NCBI GenBank assembly: GCA_937892315.1
Contig: CALAVF010000349.1
Coordinates: 1 to 11,662, forward strand
DNA from: an uncultured Prevotellaceae bacterium
GTDB taxonomy: Bacteria > Bacteroidota > Bacteroidia > Bacteroidales > Bacteroidaceae
Direction: 5' to 3'
DNA: 11,662 bases
Below the pieces are notes generated by a model. The model was not told the origin of the DNA. It ran no database searches and worked only from the letters and a program-made list of their open reading frames with translations. The first letter of the stretch is position 1, and every line of letters starts with the position of its first letter. Of this stretch, positions 1 to 7,135 are shown one piece after another. The translations under genes and the position numbers were made by a program.

Positions 1-432
1 TAAGCGGATTTTTCGTAAGTCATGAGGGGGAGCATCTTTGCCCCTTTGGGGTGGGAATGTCAATTTCGTCGTGATAAAAATGGTGTGCTGGAAGCGTTAA
101 AAGTGGTCTGAGTCAGACCGCCTCGGCGGTGTGACTCAGACCACCCGAGCGGTGTGAGTCACACCACTTCGGAGGTGACGAGCGTGTCATTTTGTCCTAT
201 TGCGGGGGGCATTGGGGAGGGCATTGATGAACCTCTGGCATGGTGTGGTCGGTTGATGTGGAGCGAGGTCTGGGCGGCACGTGGAAGGAGAAAAGATGGG
301 GGACGGGGAAAAGAAACGGCAGAAAAAGTGGCTTTGCTGATGAAGCGATGGAGAAACGTTCTTTTCACGTGATTATGAGCGTAAATATACATTTTTTTAT
401 AGACTTATGGTGCGTATCTCGCTGAAAAATCG
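1..432. other. Non-coding region upstream of hisH
   Basis: I see no convincing gene here. Short open frames exist on both strands (61 to 77 codons), but they overlap one another, look compositionally random and resemble no family I know. The left end has G/C runs able to form small hairpins (for example CCCCTTTGGGG at 41-51), with no following T-tract, so I do not call a terminator. Positions 103-180 hold a palindromic tandem repeat, listed separately. Positions 200-330 are strikingly G- and purine-rich on the plus strand, and 360-410 become A/T-rich, as expected just upstream of a Bacteroidetes promoter. The first three bases are TAA, which could be the stop codon of an upstream gene, but this cannot be judged from the window. 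Confidence 0.6.
103..180. repeat. Tandem array of 23-nt units, each with a palindromic core
   Basis: Three consecutive 23-nt units lie at 105-127, 128-150 and 151-173, followed by a degenerate start of a fourth at 174. Each begins with a 15-nt core of the form GGTSTGASTCASACC. Core 1 (GGTCTGAGTCAGACC) and core 3 (GGTGTGAGTCACACC) are perfect palindromes around a central base, and core 2 (GGTGTGACTCAGACC) has one mismatched pair. The 8-nt tails are GC-rich and more variable. Because the cores are self-complementary, neighbouring units also pair with each other: 103-115 is an exact inverted repeat of 132-144, with further GC pairing inside, and 128-142 pairs with 151-165 at 14 of 15 positions. 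The function is unknown. It could be a dispersed intergenic element, a protein-binding array, or an RNA hairpin at the end of an upstream transcript. Confidence 0.85.
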
Positions 433-440
433 TAACTTTG
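433..440 (+). promoter_or_regulatory. Bacteroidetes -7 box upstream of hisH
   Basis: TAACTTTG matches the Bacteroidetes primary sigma-factor -7 consensus TAnnTTTG. It lies 29 nt before the hisH start codon, which would give a leader of about 20-25 nt. No TTTG or TTG stands at the usual 19-21 nt upstream (the sequence at 409-412 is GGTG), so the -33 element is weak or absent. The surrounding 12 nt CGTAACTTTGCA recur exactly at 8441-8452 upstream of the candidate small RNA, which supports reading both as promoters. Confidence 0.7.
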
Positions 441-469
441 CAACCAATTATGTGGTTTAGTATAGCAAA

Positions 470-1066
470 ATGAAGGTAGCAATCGTAAAATACAATGCGG
501 GTAACATCGGTTCGGTGGAGAATGCGGTGAGGCGTTTGGGCATTGAGCCTGTGGTGACGGATGATGCCGAGTTGATTGGTTCGGCTGACCGTGTGATTTT
601 CCCTGGTCAGGGTGAGGCTCGCAGCACGATGGCGTATCTGAAGGCTCACGGATTGGATCAGGTGATTGTGGGATTGAAGCAGCCTGTGCTGGGCATCTGC
701 ATCGGAATGCAGTTGCTGTGTCGGCACAGCGAGGAGTATGACACGGATTGTCTGGGTGTGTTTGATGTGGACGTGAAACGCTTTGTTCCGAAAGTGCATG
801 AGGACAAGGTGCCTCAGATGGGGTGGAACACGATTGAGGACACGAAGTCGCCGCTCTTCAAGGGCTTTGGGGAGAGGGAGTTTGTGTACTTCATTCATAG
901 TTTTTATGTGCCCACGTGTGACTGGACGATTGCTACGACGAACTACATTCAGCCCTACTCTTCTGCCTTGCACAAGGGAAATTTTTACGCAACTCAATTC
1001 CACCCCGAGAAGAGCGGAATGGTGGGCGAAAGAATCCTGAAGAATTTTATGGAACTGAGGGGATGA
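470..1066 (+). CDS. hisH: Imidazole glycerol phosphate synthase, glutaminase subunit HisH
   Basis: HisH is the glutamine amidotransferase half of IGP synthase. It hydrolyses glutamine and passes ammonia to HisF, which makes imidazole glycerol phosphate and AICAR in histidine synthesis in the cytoplasm. The 198 residues match the usual family size. The class I amidotransferase layout is plain: an oxyanion-side PGQGEA at 45-50, the nucleophile Cys77 in GICIGMQLL, and His178/Glu180 in QFHPEKS. PQMGWN at 115-120 is a typical HisH motif. The ATG at 470 begins directly with the conserved first strand (MKVAIVKYNAGN) and sits 29 nt after a -7 box. It appears to be the first gene of the run; hisG, hisD, hisC and hisB are not in the window. 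A 30-nt spacer separates it from hisA. Confidence 0.96.
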   Translation: MKVAIVKYNAGNIGSVENAVRRLGIEPVVTDDAELIGSADRVIFPGQGEARSTMAYLKAHGLDQVIVGLKQPVLGICIGMQLLCRHSEEYDTDCLGVFDVDVKRFVPKVHEDKVPQMGWNTIEDTKSPLFKGFGEREFVYFIHSFYVPTCDWTIATTNYIQPYSSALHKGNFYATQFHPEKSGMVGERILKNFMELRG

Positions 1067-1096
1067 TGAATTGAAGATTTGAAGTGACCAGAAACT

Positions 1097-1819
1097 ATGA
1101 TAGAGATTATTCCTGCAATAGACATCATTGACGGCAAATGTGTGCGTCTGACCAAGGGTGACTACGACACGAAAAAGGTGTACAGCGAAGACCCTGTGGA
1201 GGTTGCGAAGATGTTTGAGGCACACGGCATCCGACGGTTGCACACGGTGGACTTGGACGGTGCGCGTTCTCAGCACATTGTGAACTACAAGACCATCGAA
1301 CAGATAGCGGACCACACAAGCCTTGTGATTGACTTTGGCGGCGGCATCAAGTCGGACGAAGACATCGACATCGCCTTTGCCAGCGGTGCCACGATGGTGA
1401 CCATCGGCAGTGTGGCTGTGAAAAAGCCCGAGTTGTTTGAATCGTGGCTGGAGAAATATAACGACAACAAAATCATCCTCGGAGCGGACGTGAAGAATGG
1501 TCGCATCAGCATCAACGGCTGGAAAGAAGAGGGAGAGGATGAGTTGATGCCTTTCTTGCACAAGTATGTGGACAAAGGTGTGGACAATGTGCTTTGCACC
1601 GACATCAGCAAGGACGGGATGCTGGAAGGTCCTGCCGTTGAACTGTATGAGGAGATTGTGAAGGAGTTTCCCCAGTTGCATCTCATCGCCAGCGGCGGTG
1701 TGAGTTGCATCGAGGATATCGACTTGCTGAACTCGGCAGGCATTCCTGCAGTGGTGTTTGGCAAGGCGATTTATGAGGGGAAAATCAAAATGGAGGAACT
1801 GGAGAAGTATGTTGGCTAA
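1097..1819 (+). CDS. hisA: ProFAR isomerase HisA
   Basis: HisA is the 1-(5-phosphoribosyl)-5-[(5-phosphoribosylamino)methylideneamino]imidazole-4-carboxamide isomerase, an Amadori rearrangement that supplies the substrate of HisF. The 240-residue protein is a standard-length beta/alpha barrel. The catalytic Asp9 lies in PAIDI, the second acidic residue is Asp131 in GADVKNGRI, and Thr168 in CTDISKDGM matches the conserved active-site threonine. Phosphate-binding glycine motifs are present as DFGGGIKS (79-86) and IASGGVS (197-203), which is the half-barrel duplication typical of HisA and HisF. The ATG at 1097 starts right at the first barrel strand. The 3' end overlaps the hisF start by 11 nt, consistent with translational coupling. 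Confidence 0.96.
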   Translation: MIEIIPAIDIIDGKCVRLTKGDYDTKKVYSEDPVEVAKMFEAHGIRRLHTVDLDGARSQHIVNYKTIEQIADHTSLVIDFGGGIKSDEDIDIAFASGATMVTIGSVAVKKPELFESWLEKYNDNKIILGADVKNGRISINGWKEEGEDELMPFLHKYVDKGVDNVLCTDISKDGMLEGPAVELYEEIVKEFPQLHLIASGGVSCIEDIDLLNSAGIPAVVFGKAIYEGKIKMEELEKYVG

Positions 1820-2600
1820 ACGTATCATACCTTGCCTTGACATCAAGGACGGACAAACCGTGAAGGGGACGAACTTCCTGAACCTTCGCCAAGCGGGCGA
1901 CCCCATCGAACTGGGCAAACTCTACAGCGAGCAGGGTGCCGACGAACTGGTCTATCTGGACATCACGGCATCGCACGAGGGCAGAAAGACGTTCACGGAA
2001 CTGGTCAAAAAGATTGCCCGCGAAATCAACATCCCGTTCACCGTGGGTGGCGGCATCAACGAACTCTCTGATGTTGACCGTCTCTTGAATGCTGGAGCCG
2101 ACAAGGTGAGCATCAACTCGGCGGCATTGCGAAGACCAGAGTTGATTGACGAGATTGCCAAGAATTTCGGCAGCCAAGTGTGTGTGGTGGCAATCGATGC
2201 CAAATGTGAAGATGACACGGTGCACGAGAATGGCGACCCGAGAATCGACGGCGAGTGGCGATGCTATGTCAATGGCGGTCGTGTGCCGACAGAATACCGG
2301 CTGCTCGACTGGGCAAAAGAGGTGAACGAAAGAGGGGCTGGCGAAATTCTGTTCACGTCGATGAACCACGATGGAGTGAAGGGCGGTTTTGCCAATGCTG
2401 CACTTCGCAAACTGGCTGACACGCTCACCATTCCAGTCATCGCATCAGGTGGTGCCGGGACGAAAGAGCACTTCCGCGACACATTCATCGACGGGCACAG
2501 CGATGCGGCACTGGCAGCAAGCGTGTTCCATTTCGGGGAAATCCCCATCCCTGAACTGAAGCGGTATTTAGCAAATGAAGGAGTAAACGTAAGATTGTAA
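1809..2600 (+). CDS. hisF: Imidazole glycerol phosphate synthase, cyclase subunit HisF
   Basis: HisF is the cyclase half of IGP synthase. It uses HisH-derived ammonia to convert PRFAR to imidazole glycerol phosphate plus AICAR. I place the start at the ATG at 1809, inside the end of hisA, because the protein then begins with the canonical [11 protein letters not shown]. An in-frame ATG at 1758 would add 17 residues unlike any HisF. Catalytic Asp11 (PCLD) and Asp130 (VVAID) fall at exactly the classical positions. Phosphate sites are TVGGGI (78-83) and IASGGAG near the C-terminus. At 263 residues it is slightly longer than the usual 251-258, mostly from an extended loop after Asp130 (about 133-155). 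The stop is 5 nt before hisIE. Confidence 0.96.
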   Translation: MLAKRIIPCLDIKDGQTVKGTNFLNLRQAGDPIELGKLYSEQGADELVYLDITASHEGRKTFTELVKKIAREINIPFTVGGGINELSDVDRLLNAGADKVSINSAALRRPELIDEIAKNFGSQVCVVAIDAKCEDDTVHENGDPRIDGEWRCYVNGGRVPTEYRLLDWAKEVNERGAGEILFTSMNHDGVKGGFANAALRKLADTLTIPVIASGGAGTKEHFRDTFIDGHSDAALAASVFHFGEIPIPELKRYLANEGVNVRL

Positions 2601-2605
2601 AGATA

Positions 2606-3217
2606 ATGGAAATTGATTTCAAGAAGATGGACGGTCTTGTGCCTGCCATTGTGCAGGATGCCAAGACACTCAAGGTGCTCATGCTCGGTTTCATGAACGA
2701 GGAGGCATACAACAAGACGGTAGAGACAGGAAAAGTGACATTCTATAGCCGTACACGAAAGGCTCTGTGGACAAAGGGTGAGACAAGCGGCAACTTCCTC
2801 AACGTCGTGGAGATTCTGAACGACTGCGACCAGGACACGCTGCTCATCAAGGCAAACCCTGTGGGGCCTGTATGCCATACTGGTGCCGACACCTGCTGGA
2901 ACGAGACGAACGAGAACCCCATCATGTTCCTCGTCGAGTTGCAACGGTTTATCGAAAAGCGGCACGAGGAGATGCCCGAAGGCAGTTACACCACGTCTCT
3001 CTTCAAAGACGGATGCCACCGCATGGCTCAAAAAGTGGGCGAAGAGGCATTGGAATCTGTCATTGAGGCCGTTGCCAACAACAACGAACGTCTCATCTAC
3101 GAGGCTTCCGATATGCTCTACCACCTCATCGTGCTGCTCACATCGAAAGGCTTGAAGATTGAAGACCTCGCCACAGAGTTGGCAGAACGCCACGACCCCA
3201 ATTGGCACAAACATTGA
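2606..3217 (+). CDS. hisIE: Bifunctional phosphoribosyl-AMP cyclohydrolase / phosphoribosyl-ATP pyrophosphatase HisIE
   Basis: This is a fusion of the second and third enzymes of histidine synthesis. The C-terminal HisE half removes pyrophosphate from phosphoribosyl-ATP and the N-terminal HisI half opens the adenine ring of phosphoribosyl-AMP. The HisI domain (about 1-105) carries FYSRTRKALWTKGETSGN (47-64), the metal-binding acidic cluster DCDQD (73-77), and cysteines 74, 90 and 97, which match the zinc-binding cysteines of the family. The HisE domain (about 106-203) has the MazG-like helical fold with KVGEEALE (143-150) and EASDMLYHL (166-174), whose acidic residues bind magnesium. The length of 203 residues is normal for the fusion. 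It starts 5 nt after hisF and stops 11 nt before ftsE. Confidence 0.96.
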   Translation: MEIDFKKMDGLVPAIVQDAKTLKVLMLGFMNEEAYNKTVETGKVTFYSRTRKALWTKGETSGNFLNVVEILNDCDQDTLLIKANPVGPVCHTGADTCWNETNENPIMFLVELQRFIEKRHEEMPEGSYTTSLFKDGCHRMAQKVGEEALESVIEAVANNNERLIYEASDMLYHLIVLLTSKGLKIEDLATELAERHDPNWHKH

Positions 3218-3228
3218 CAAAATTGCCT

Positions 3229-3930
3229 ATGTTGATTGAATATAAAAACGTAAACGTATATCAAGACGCTCAACTCGTGTTGCAAGATGTCAACTTCGAG
3301 GTGGGTGAAGGCGAGTTCGTCTATATCACCGGCAAGGTGGGCACAGGAAAAAGTTCCTTTCTGAAAACGCTCTACGGAGAGATACCCGTGAAGGAAGGAG
3401 ATGCCAAAGTGCTCGACTACGACATGGTGGAACTGAAACGACGCCATCTGCCCGACCTGCGCAAGAAGCAAGGCATCATCTTTCAGGACTTCCAACTGTT
3501 GACCGACCGCACCGTAGATGCCAACCTGCGTTTCGTGCTGAAAGCCACGGGATGGAAGAACAAACTGGACATCAACCAGCGAATCAGCGACGTGCTGGAG
3601 TTGGTGGGCATGGCAACCAAAGGCTACAAGATGCCATCCGAGTTGTCTGGCGGAGAGCAGCAGCGCATCGTCATCGCACGTGCCATCCTCAACCGCCCCA
3701 AACTCATTCTTGCCGACGAGGCAACGGGCAACCTCGACACAGAAACCAGCCGACAAATCACCGAACTGTTGCAGCAAATCTGCAAGGCAGGCAGCACGGT
3801 CATCATGATTACCCACAACACCACCCTGCTCGACCAGTTCCCTGGCAGACAGTTCAATTGCGAGAATCACCGCATGGTGGAAGTGGCGCAACCACAAAAA
3901 GAACAAGAATCAACCGAAGAGTTAGACTAA
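3229..3930 (+). CDS. ftsE: FtsE-type ABC transporter ATPase
   Basis: This is the ATP-binding subunit that in the FtsEX complex drives cell-wall hydrolase activation at the division site, on the cytoplasmic face of the inner membrane. All ABC motifs are intact: Walker A GKVGTGKS (35-42), Q-loop Gln86 in FQDFQLL, signature LSGGEQQR (139-146), Walker B LILADEATGNLD with Asp163/Glu164, and switch His196. I chose the ATG at 3229, 11 nt after the hisIE stop, because the protein then opens with MLIEYKNVNVY as in relatives. An upstream ATG at 3202 lies inside hisIE and would add nine odd residues. No ftsX follows, but as I recall Bacteroidetes often encode ftsX elsewhere. It could instead be another small MacB/LolD-like ATPase. 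FtsE is the best fit on size (233 residues) and context. Confidence 0.83.
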   Translation: MLIEYKNVNVYQDAQLVLQDVNFEVGEGEFVYITGKVGTGKSSFLKTLYGEIPVKEGDAKVLDYDMVELKRRHLPDLRKKQGIIFQDFQLLTDRTVDANLRFVLKATGWKNKLDINQRISDVLELVGMATKGYKMPSELSGGEQQRIVIARAILNRPKLILADEATGNLDTETSRQITELLQQICKAGSTVIMITHNTTLLDQFPGRQFNCENHRMVEVAQPQKEQESTEELD

Positions 3931-3932
3931 AA

Positions 3933-3944
3933 AATACACATTAT
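3933..3944 (+). repeat. Shared 12-nt leader motif, copy 1 (before lysC)
   Basis: AATACACATTAT begins exactly 20 nt before the aspartokinase ATG. The identical 12-mer recurs at 5265-5276, exactly 20 nt before the lysA ATG. Downstream bases are A/T-only in both copies. It contains no TAnnTTTG box, so I read it as a translation-initiation or processing context and not a promoter. Confidence 0.6.
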
Positions 3945-3952
3945 ATATTATT

Positions 3953-5266
3953 ATGAAAGTACTCAAGTTTGGCGGAACATCCGTAGGCACTCCTCAGCGA
4001 ATGAAGGATGTCGTAAGGCTCATCACCGACGGTGAGCAGAAAATCGTGGTTCTCTCAGCCATGTCTGGCACCACCAACTCACTCGTGGAGATATCCGACT
4101 ATCTCTACAAGAAGAACCCCGAAGGTGCAAATGAAACCATCAACACACTTGAACGAAAATACAAGAAGCACATCGACGAACTTTACACCACGCCCGAGAT
4201 GAAGCAGCAGACCCTCGACTTCCTCAAAGAAGAGTTCAACTATCTGCGTTCCTTCACCAAGGGAATATTTACCATGTTCGAAGAGAAAATCATCGTCGGA
4301 CAAGGCGAAATCATCTCCACCAACATGGTGACCAACTACCTCATCGAACAGGGTTACAACGCCGTGCTCATTCCTGCCTTGGAGTTCATGCGTACAGACA
4401 AGAACGGCGAGCCAGACCTTGAGTATATCCGCGAGAAACTGAAGGCGCAACTGGAAGAGAATCCGGGGAAAGAAATCTACATCACCCAAGGGTTCATCTG
4501 CCGCAACGCATACGGTGAGATTGATAACTTGCAGCGTGGAGGATCCGACTATACCGCATCACTCATCGGTGCCGCTGTGGGTGCTTCTGAAATTCAGATT
4601 TGGACAGACATCGACGGAATGCACAACAACGACCCTCGTTTTGTCGATAAGACCTCCCCTGTCAACCACCTCCATTTCGAGGAAGCAGCAGAATTGGCAT
4701 ACTTCGGTGCCAAGATTCTGCACCCCACTTGCGTGCAGCCAGCCAAGTATGCAGGCATCCCCGTCAAACTCCTCAACACGATGGACCCAACCGCCCCGGG
4801 CACCGTCATTAGCAACGAAACTGAGCATGGCAAAATCAAGGCTGTGGCTGCGAAGGATAACATCACAGCCATCAAAATCACCTCTTCGCGAATGCTGCTG
4901 GCATACGGATTCCTCCGCAAAGTGTTCGAGATTTTCGAGTCCTACAAGACTTCCATCGACATGATTGCCACGTCCGAAGTGGGTGTCAGCGTGTCTATCG
5001 ACAATCCTGCACACCTCACCTCTATTGTCAACGAACTCAAGAAGTTTGGCCATGTGCAGGTGGACAACGACATGTGCATCATCTGCGTGGTGGGCGACCT
5101 CGACTCAGAGAACGTCGGCTTCGAGAGCAAGGCAACAGAGGCTCTGAAAGACATCCCTGTCCGTATGATTTCTTACGGCGGTTCCAGCCACAACATCTCG
5201 TTCCTCATCTCTGCCGAGGACAAGAAGAAGGCACTCCAGTCACTCAGCGACCACCTGTTCAACTAA
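3953..5266 (+). CDS. lysC: Aspartate kinase (monofunctional, with tandem ACT domains)
   Basis: The enzyme phosphorylates aspartate, the first committed step toward lysine/diaminopimelate, threonine and methionine. The kinase domain (about 1-290) has KFGGTSVG (5-12), LQRGGSDYTASLIGAA (193-208), the aspartate/nucleotide motif WTDIDGMHNNDPR (217-229) and AAELAYFGAKILHP (245-258). Residues about 300-437 look like two ACT regulatory domains, with VGVSVSID (343-350) and SYGGSSHNISF (407-417), so feedback control by an end-product amino acid is likely. At 437 residues there is no homoserine dehydrogenase fusion. The gene sits between ftsE (22-nt spacer) and lysA (18-nt spacer), which argues for a lysine/DAP role. 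The symbol lysC is given by function and context; the exact isozyme cannot be decided here. Confidence 0.93.
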   Translation: MKVLKFGGTSVGTPQRMKDVVRLITDGEQKIVVLSAMSGTTNSLVEISDYLYKKNPEGANETINTLERKYKKHIDELYTTPEMKQQTLDFLKEEFNYLRSFTKGIFTMFEEKIIVGQGEIISTNMVTNYLIEQGYNAVLIPALEFMRTDKNGEPDLEYIREKLKAQLEENPGKEIYITQGFICRNAYGEIDNLQRGGSDYTASLIGAAVGASEIQIWTDIDGMHNNDPRFVDKTSPVNHLHFEEAAELAYFGAKILHPTCVQPAKYAGIPVKLLNTMDPTAPGTVISNETEHGKIKAVAAKDNITAIKITSSRMLLAYGFLRKVFEIFESYKTSIDMIATSEVGVSVSIDNPAHLTSIVNELKKFGHVQVDNDMCIICVVGDLDSENVGFESKATEALKDIPVRMISYGGSSHNISFLISAEDKKKALQSLSDHLFN

Positions 5267-5276
5267 TACACATTAT
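5265..5276 (+). repeat. Shared 12-nt leader motif, copy 2 (before lysA)
   Basis: This is the second copy of AATACACATTAT. It overlaps the last two bases of the lysC stop codon and lies 20 nt before the lysA ATG, the same offset as copy 1. The eight bases between motif and ATG are only A and T in both cases, consistent with an unstructured ribosome landing region in a phylum that makes little use of Shine-Dalgarno pairing. Confidence 0.6.
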
Positions 5277-5284
5277 TTATATAT

Positions 5285-6448
5285 ATGGCAATTGCATTCA
5301 ACGTAGATAGATTGGCGAGCATCCGCACGCCATTCTATTTTTACGACACAAACATCCTGCGTCAGACACTCGACGCCATCAACACAGAGACACAAAAACA
5401 CGACAACTACTTCGTCCATTACGCAGTCAAGGCCAACACCAACCCCAAAATCCTCCAAGTGATTCGCGAGGCAGGGCTTGGCATCGATTGCGTTTCGGGT
5501 GGAGAAATCGAGCAGGTGCTCAAGGCAGGCTTCCCCGCCAACAAAATTGTTTTCGCAGGAGTCGGGAAGAGCGACTGGGAGATAGAACTGGGGCTTGACA
5601 AGGGCATCTTATGCTTCAATGTCGAAAGTATCCCCGAACTGGAGGTCATCAACGAGATTGCCGCTCGCAAAGGCAAGGTAGCAACCGTCTGCTTCCGCAT
5701 CAATCCCAACGTTGGCGCCCATACCCATGCCAACATCACCACGGGGCTTGCCGAGAATAAATTCGGCATCGACATGCAGGATATGGAGCACGTCATACGC
5801 CTCGCACAGCAGATGCAGAACGTGCAGTTCAAAGGCCTGCACTTCCACATCGGCTCCCAGATACTGGAGATGGACGATTTCATCGCTCTTGCCCATCGCA
5901 TCAACGACCTGCAAGACCAACTCGAGGCTGCAGGCATCCAACTGGACATCATCAATGTGGGTGGCGGTCTCGGTGTCGATTATCAAAACCCGCAAGCCAA
6001 CCCCATCCCGAACTTCAAGGACTTTTTCGCCGTCTATCAGCAGCACCTGAAGTTACGTCCTCACCAGACCCTCCACTTCGAGTTGGGTCGAGCCATCGTG
6101 GCACAGTGCGGTGCCCTCATCGCCAAGGTGCTCTATGTGAAAGAGAATGCCATCAAGAAGTTCGCCATTGTTGATGCCGGCATGACTGACCTCATCCGTC
6201 CCGCCCTCTACGATGCCCATCACCGCATCATCAACCTCACCAGCACGGCTACCAAGGAAGATGCCTACGACGTGGTGGGTCCCATCTGCGAATCCAGCGA
6301 CGTGTTCGACAAAGACATCCCGCTGCCCAAGACCCGTCGCGGCGACCTCCTTGCCATCCTTTCCGCCGGTGCCTACGGCGAAATCATGGCATCGGGTTAC
6401 AATTGCCGTCCACTGCCTGTCGGCTATACGATCGAAGACCTGGCATAA
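5285..6448 (+). CDS. lysA: Diaminopimelate decarboxylase
   Basis: LysA decarboxylates meso-diaminopimelate to lysine with a PLP cofactor in the cytoplasm. It is an alanine-racemase-fold group IV decarboxylase. The PLP lysine is Lys49 in YAVKANTN. HFHIGSQ (187-192 region, His188) stacks on the cofactor. The glycine-rich phosphate loop is VGGGLG (226-230 region), and the later active site shows ICESSDVF (Cys335/Glu336) and AGAYGEIMASGYN with Tyr364. The family's usual EPGR appears here as ELGR (266-269); I believe this variant is common in Bacteroidetes, but I could not check it. At 387 residues it is somewhat shorter than the roughly 420 of many proteobacterial enzymes. It lies 18 nt after the aspartokinase gene and ends the long his/fts/lys run. 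Confidence 0.94.
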   Translation: MAIAFNVDRLASIRTPFYFYDTNILRQTLDAINTETQKHDNYFVHYAVKANTNPKILQVIREAGLGIDCVSGGEIEQVLKAGFPANKIVFAGVGKSDWEIELGLDKGILCFNVESIPELEVINEIAARKGKVATVCFRINPNVGAHTHANITTGLAENKFGIDMQDMEHVIRLAQQMQNVQFKGLHFHIGSQILEMDDFIALAHRINDLQDQLEAAGIQLDIINVGGGLGVDYQNPQANPIPNFKDFFAVYQQHLKLRPHQTLHFELGRAIVAQCGALIAKVLYVKENAIKKFAIVDAGMTDLIRPALYDAHHRIINLTSTATKEDAYDVVGPICESSDVFDKDIPLPKTRRGDLLAILSAGAYGEIMASGYNCRPLPVGYTIEDLA

Positions 6449-6486
6449 GACAGAATTGCCGATGCAAACGACACAATGTCAGACAA

Positions 6487-6518
6487 ATGCCAGTGTTTAA
6501 CGCATTGGCATCTTTTTT
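6487..6518 (+). terminator. Rho-independent terminator after lysA
   Basis: ATGCCA (6487-6492) pairs with TGGCAT (6506-6511), with additional GTG/CGC pairing inside past a two-base bulge, followed by TCTTTTTT (T6 at 6513-6518). An outer GACAAA (6482-6487) could alternatively pair with TTTGTC (6516-6521), consuming the T-tract. It lies 38 nt after the lysA stop and 35 nt before grpE, so it probably separates the amino-acid run from the chaperone genes, perhaps incompletely. Confidence 0.7.
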
Positions 6519-6553
6519 GTCGCATCGACAGACATCAAAAAACAACCCAAATT

Positions 6554-7129
6554 ATGGCAAAAGATACAAAGATAGAAGAAGAGGAACTTCTCAACGAAGA
6601 AGTGAAGGAGGAAACTCCTGAAGAAGTCTCTGCCGAAACACCTGCTGCAGAGGAAGAAACAAAAGAACCGACACCCGAAGAGAAGATTGCAGAACTGGAG
6701 AAGCAGATTGCCGACCTGAAGACGCAACAACTCTACAAGGTGGCTGAGTTTGACAATTTCCGCAAACGTGTGATGCAGGAGAAGGCAGACCTCATCAAGT
6801 ACGGCGGCAGCAAGGTCATCACCACCCTTCTCCCCATCGTCGATGACCTCGAACGTGCACAGCAGAACATGGACAAGTTTGAAGACGTGGCAGCCGTGAA
6901 GGAAGGTCTGAACCTCATCATCGACAAGTTCTTCAAACTGTTGGCTCAGGAAGGCCTGCAAAAGATGGACGTAGTGGGTCAGCCTTTCGATGCCGACCTG
7001 CACGAAGCGATTGCCACGGTGCCAGGACTTCCCGCCGACCAGAAGGGGAAGGTCATCGACTGCATGATGGCTGGCTATACACTGAATGACAAAGTAATCC
7101 GCTACGCCAAAGTAGCAGTGGCAGAATAA
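6554..7129 (+). CDS. grpE: Nucleotide exchange factor GrpE
   Basis: GrpE releases ADP from DnaK and so resets the Hsp70 cycle together with DnaJ. The 191-residue protein has the family architecture: a strongly acidic, disordered N-terminus (about 1-42), a long coiled-coil helix (about 43-85, with the AEFDNFRKRV motif at 64-73), a helical region, and the C-terminal beta wing with FDADLHEAIATV (145-156) and GYTLNDKVIRYAKVAV (174-189). I start at the ATG at 6554. An in-frame ATG at 6476 would add 26 Cys/His-rich residues encoded across the terminator hairpin, which is implausible. No TAnnTTTG box or CIRCE element is visible between lysA and grpE, so its promoter is unclear. It ends 6 nt before dnaJ. 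Confidence 0.95.
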   Translation: MAKDTKIEEEELLNEEVKEETPEEVSAETPAAEEETKEPTPEEKIAELEKQIADLKTQQLYKVAEFDNFRKRVMQEKADLIKYGGSKVITTLLPIVDDLERAQQNMDKFEDVAAVKEGLNLIIDKFFKLLAQEGLQKMDVVGQPFDADLHEAIATVPGLPADQKGKVIDCMMAGYTLNDKVIRYAKVAVAE

Positions 7130-7135
7130 AATCCC

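Noticed and set aside
111..159. TGAGTCA motifs resembling the eukaryotic AP-1 site
   Set aside because: The window is bacterial; the motif is just the centre of the palindromic repeat.
105..173. CRISPR array reading of the repeats upstream of hisH
   Set aside because: Units are directly tandem, with 8-nt variable tails, not 25-40-nt unique spacers, and there are no cas genes nearby.
154..425. Short overlapping frames on both strands upstream of hisH
   Set aside because: They overlap each other and partly the palindromic repeat, have no promoter or family resemblance, and look like chance frames in G-rich DNA.
365..1918. A 517-codon open frame on the minus strand across hisH, hisA and the start of hisF
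   Set aside because: It is fully antisense to clearly recognisable histidine genes, its translation is His/Leu/Val-rich and resembles no family, and long antisense frames are common opposite codon-biased genes.
6476..6553. N-terminal extension of GrpE from an upstream ATG
   Set aside because: The extra residues are encoded by the terminator hairpin and are unlike GrpE; the ATG at 6554 gives the normal acidic N-terminus.
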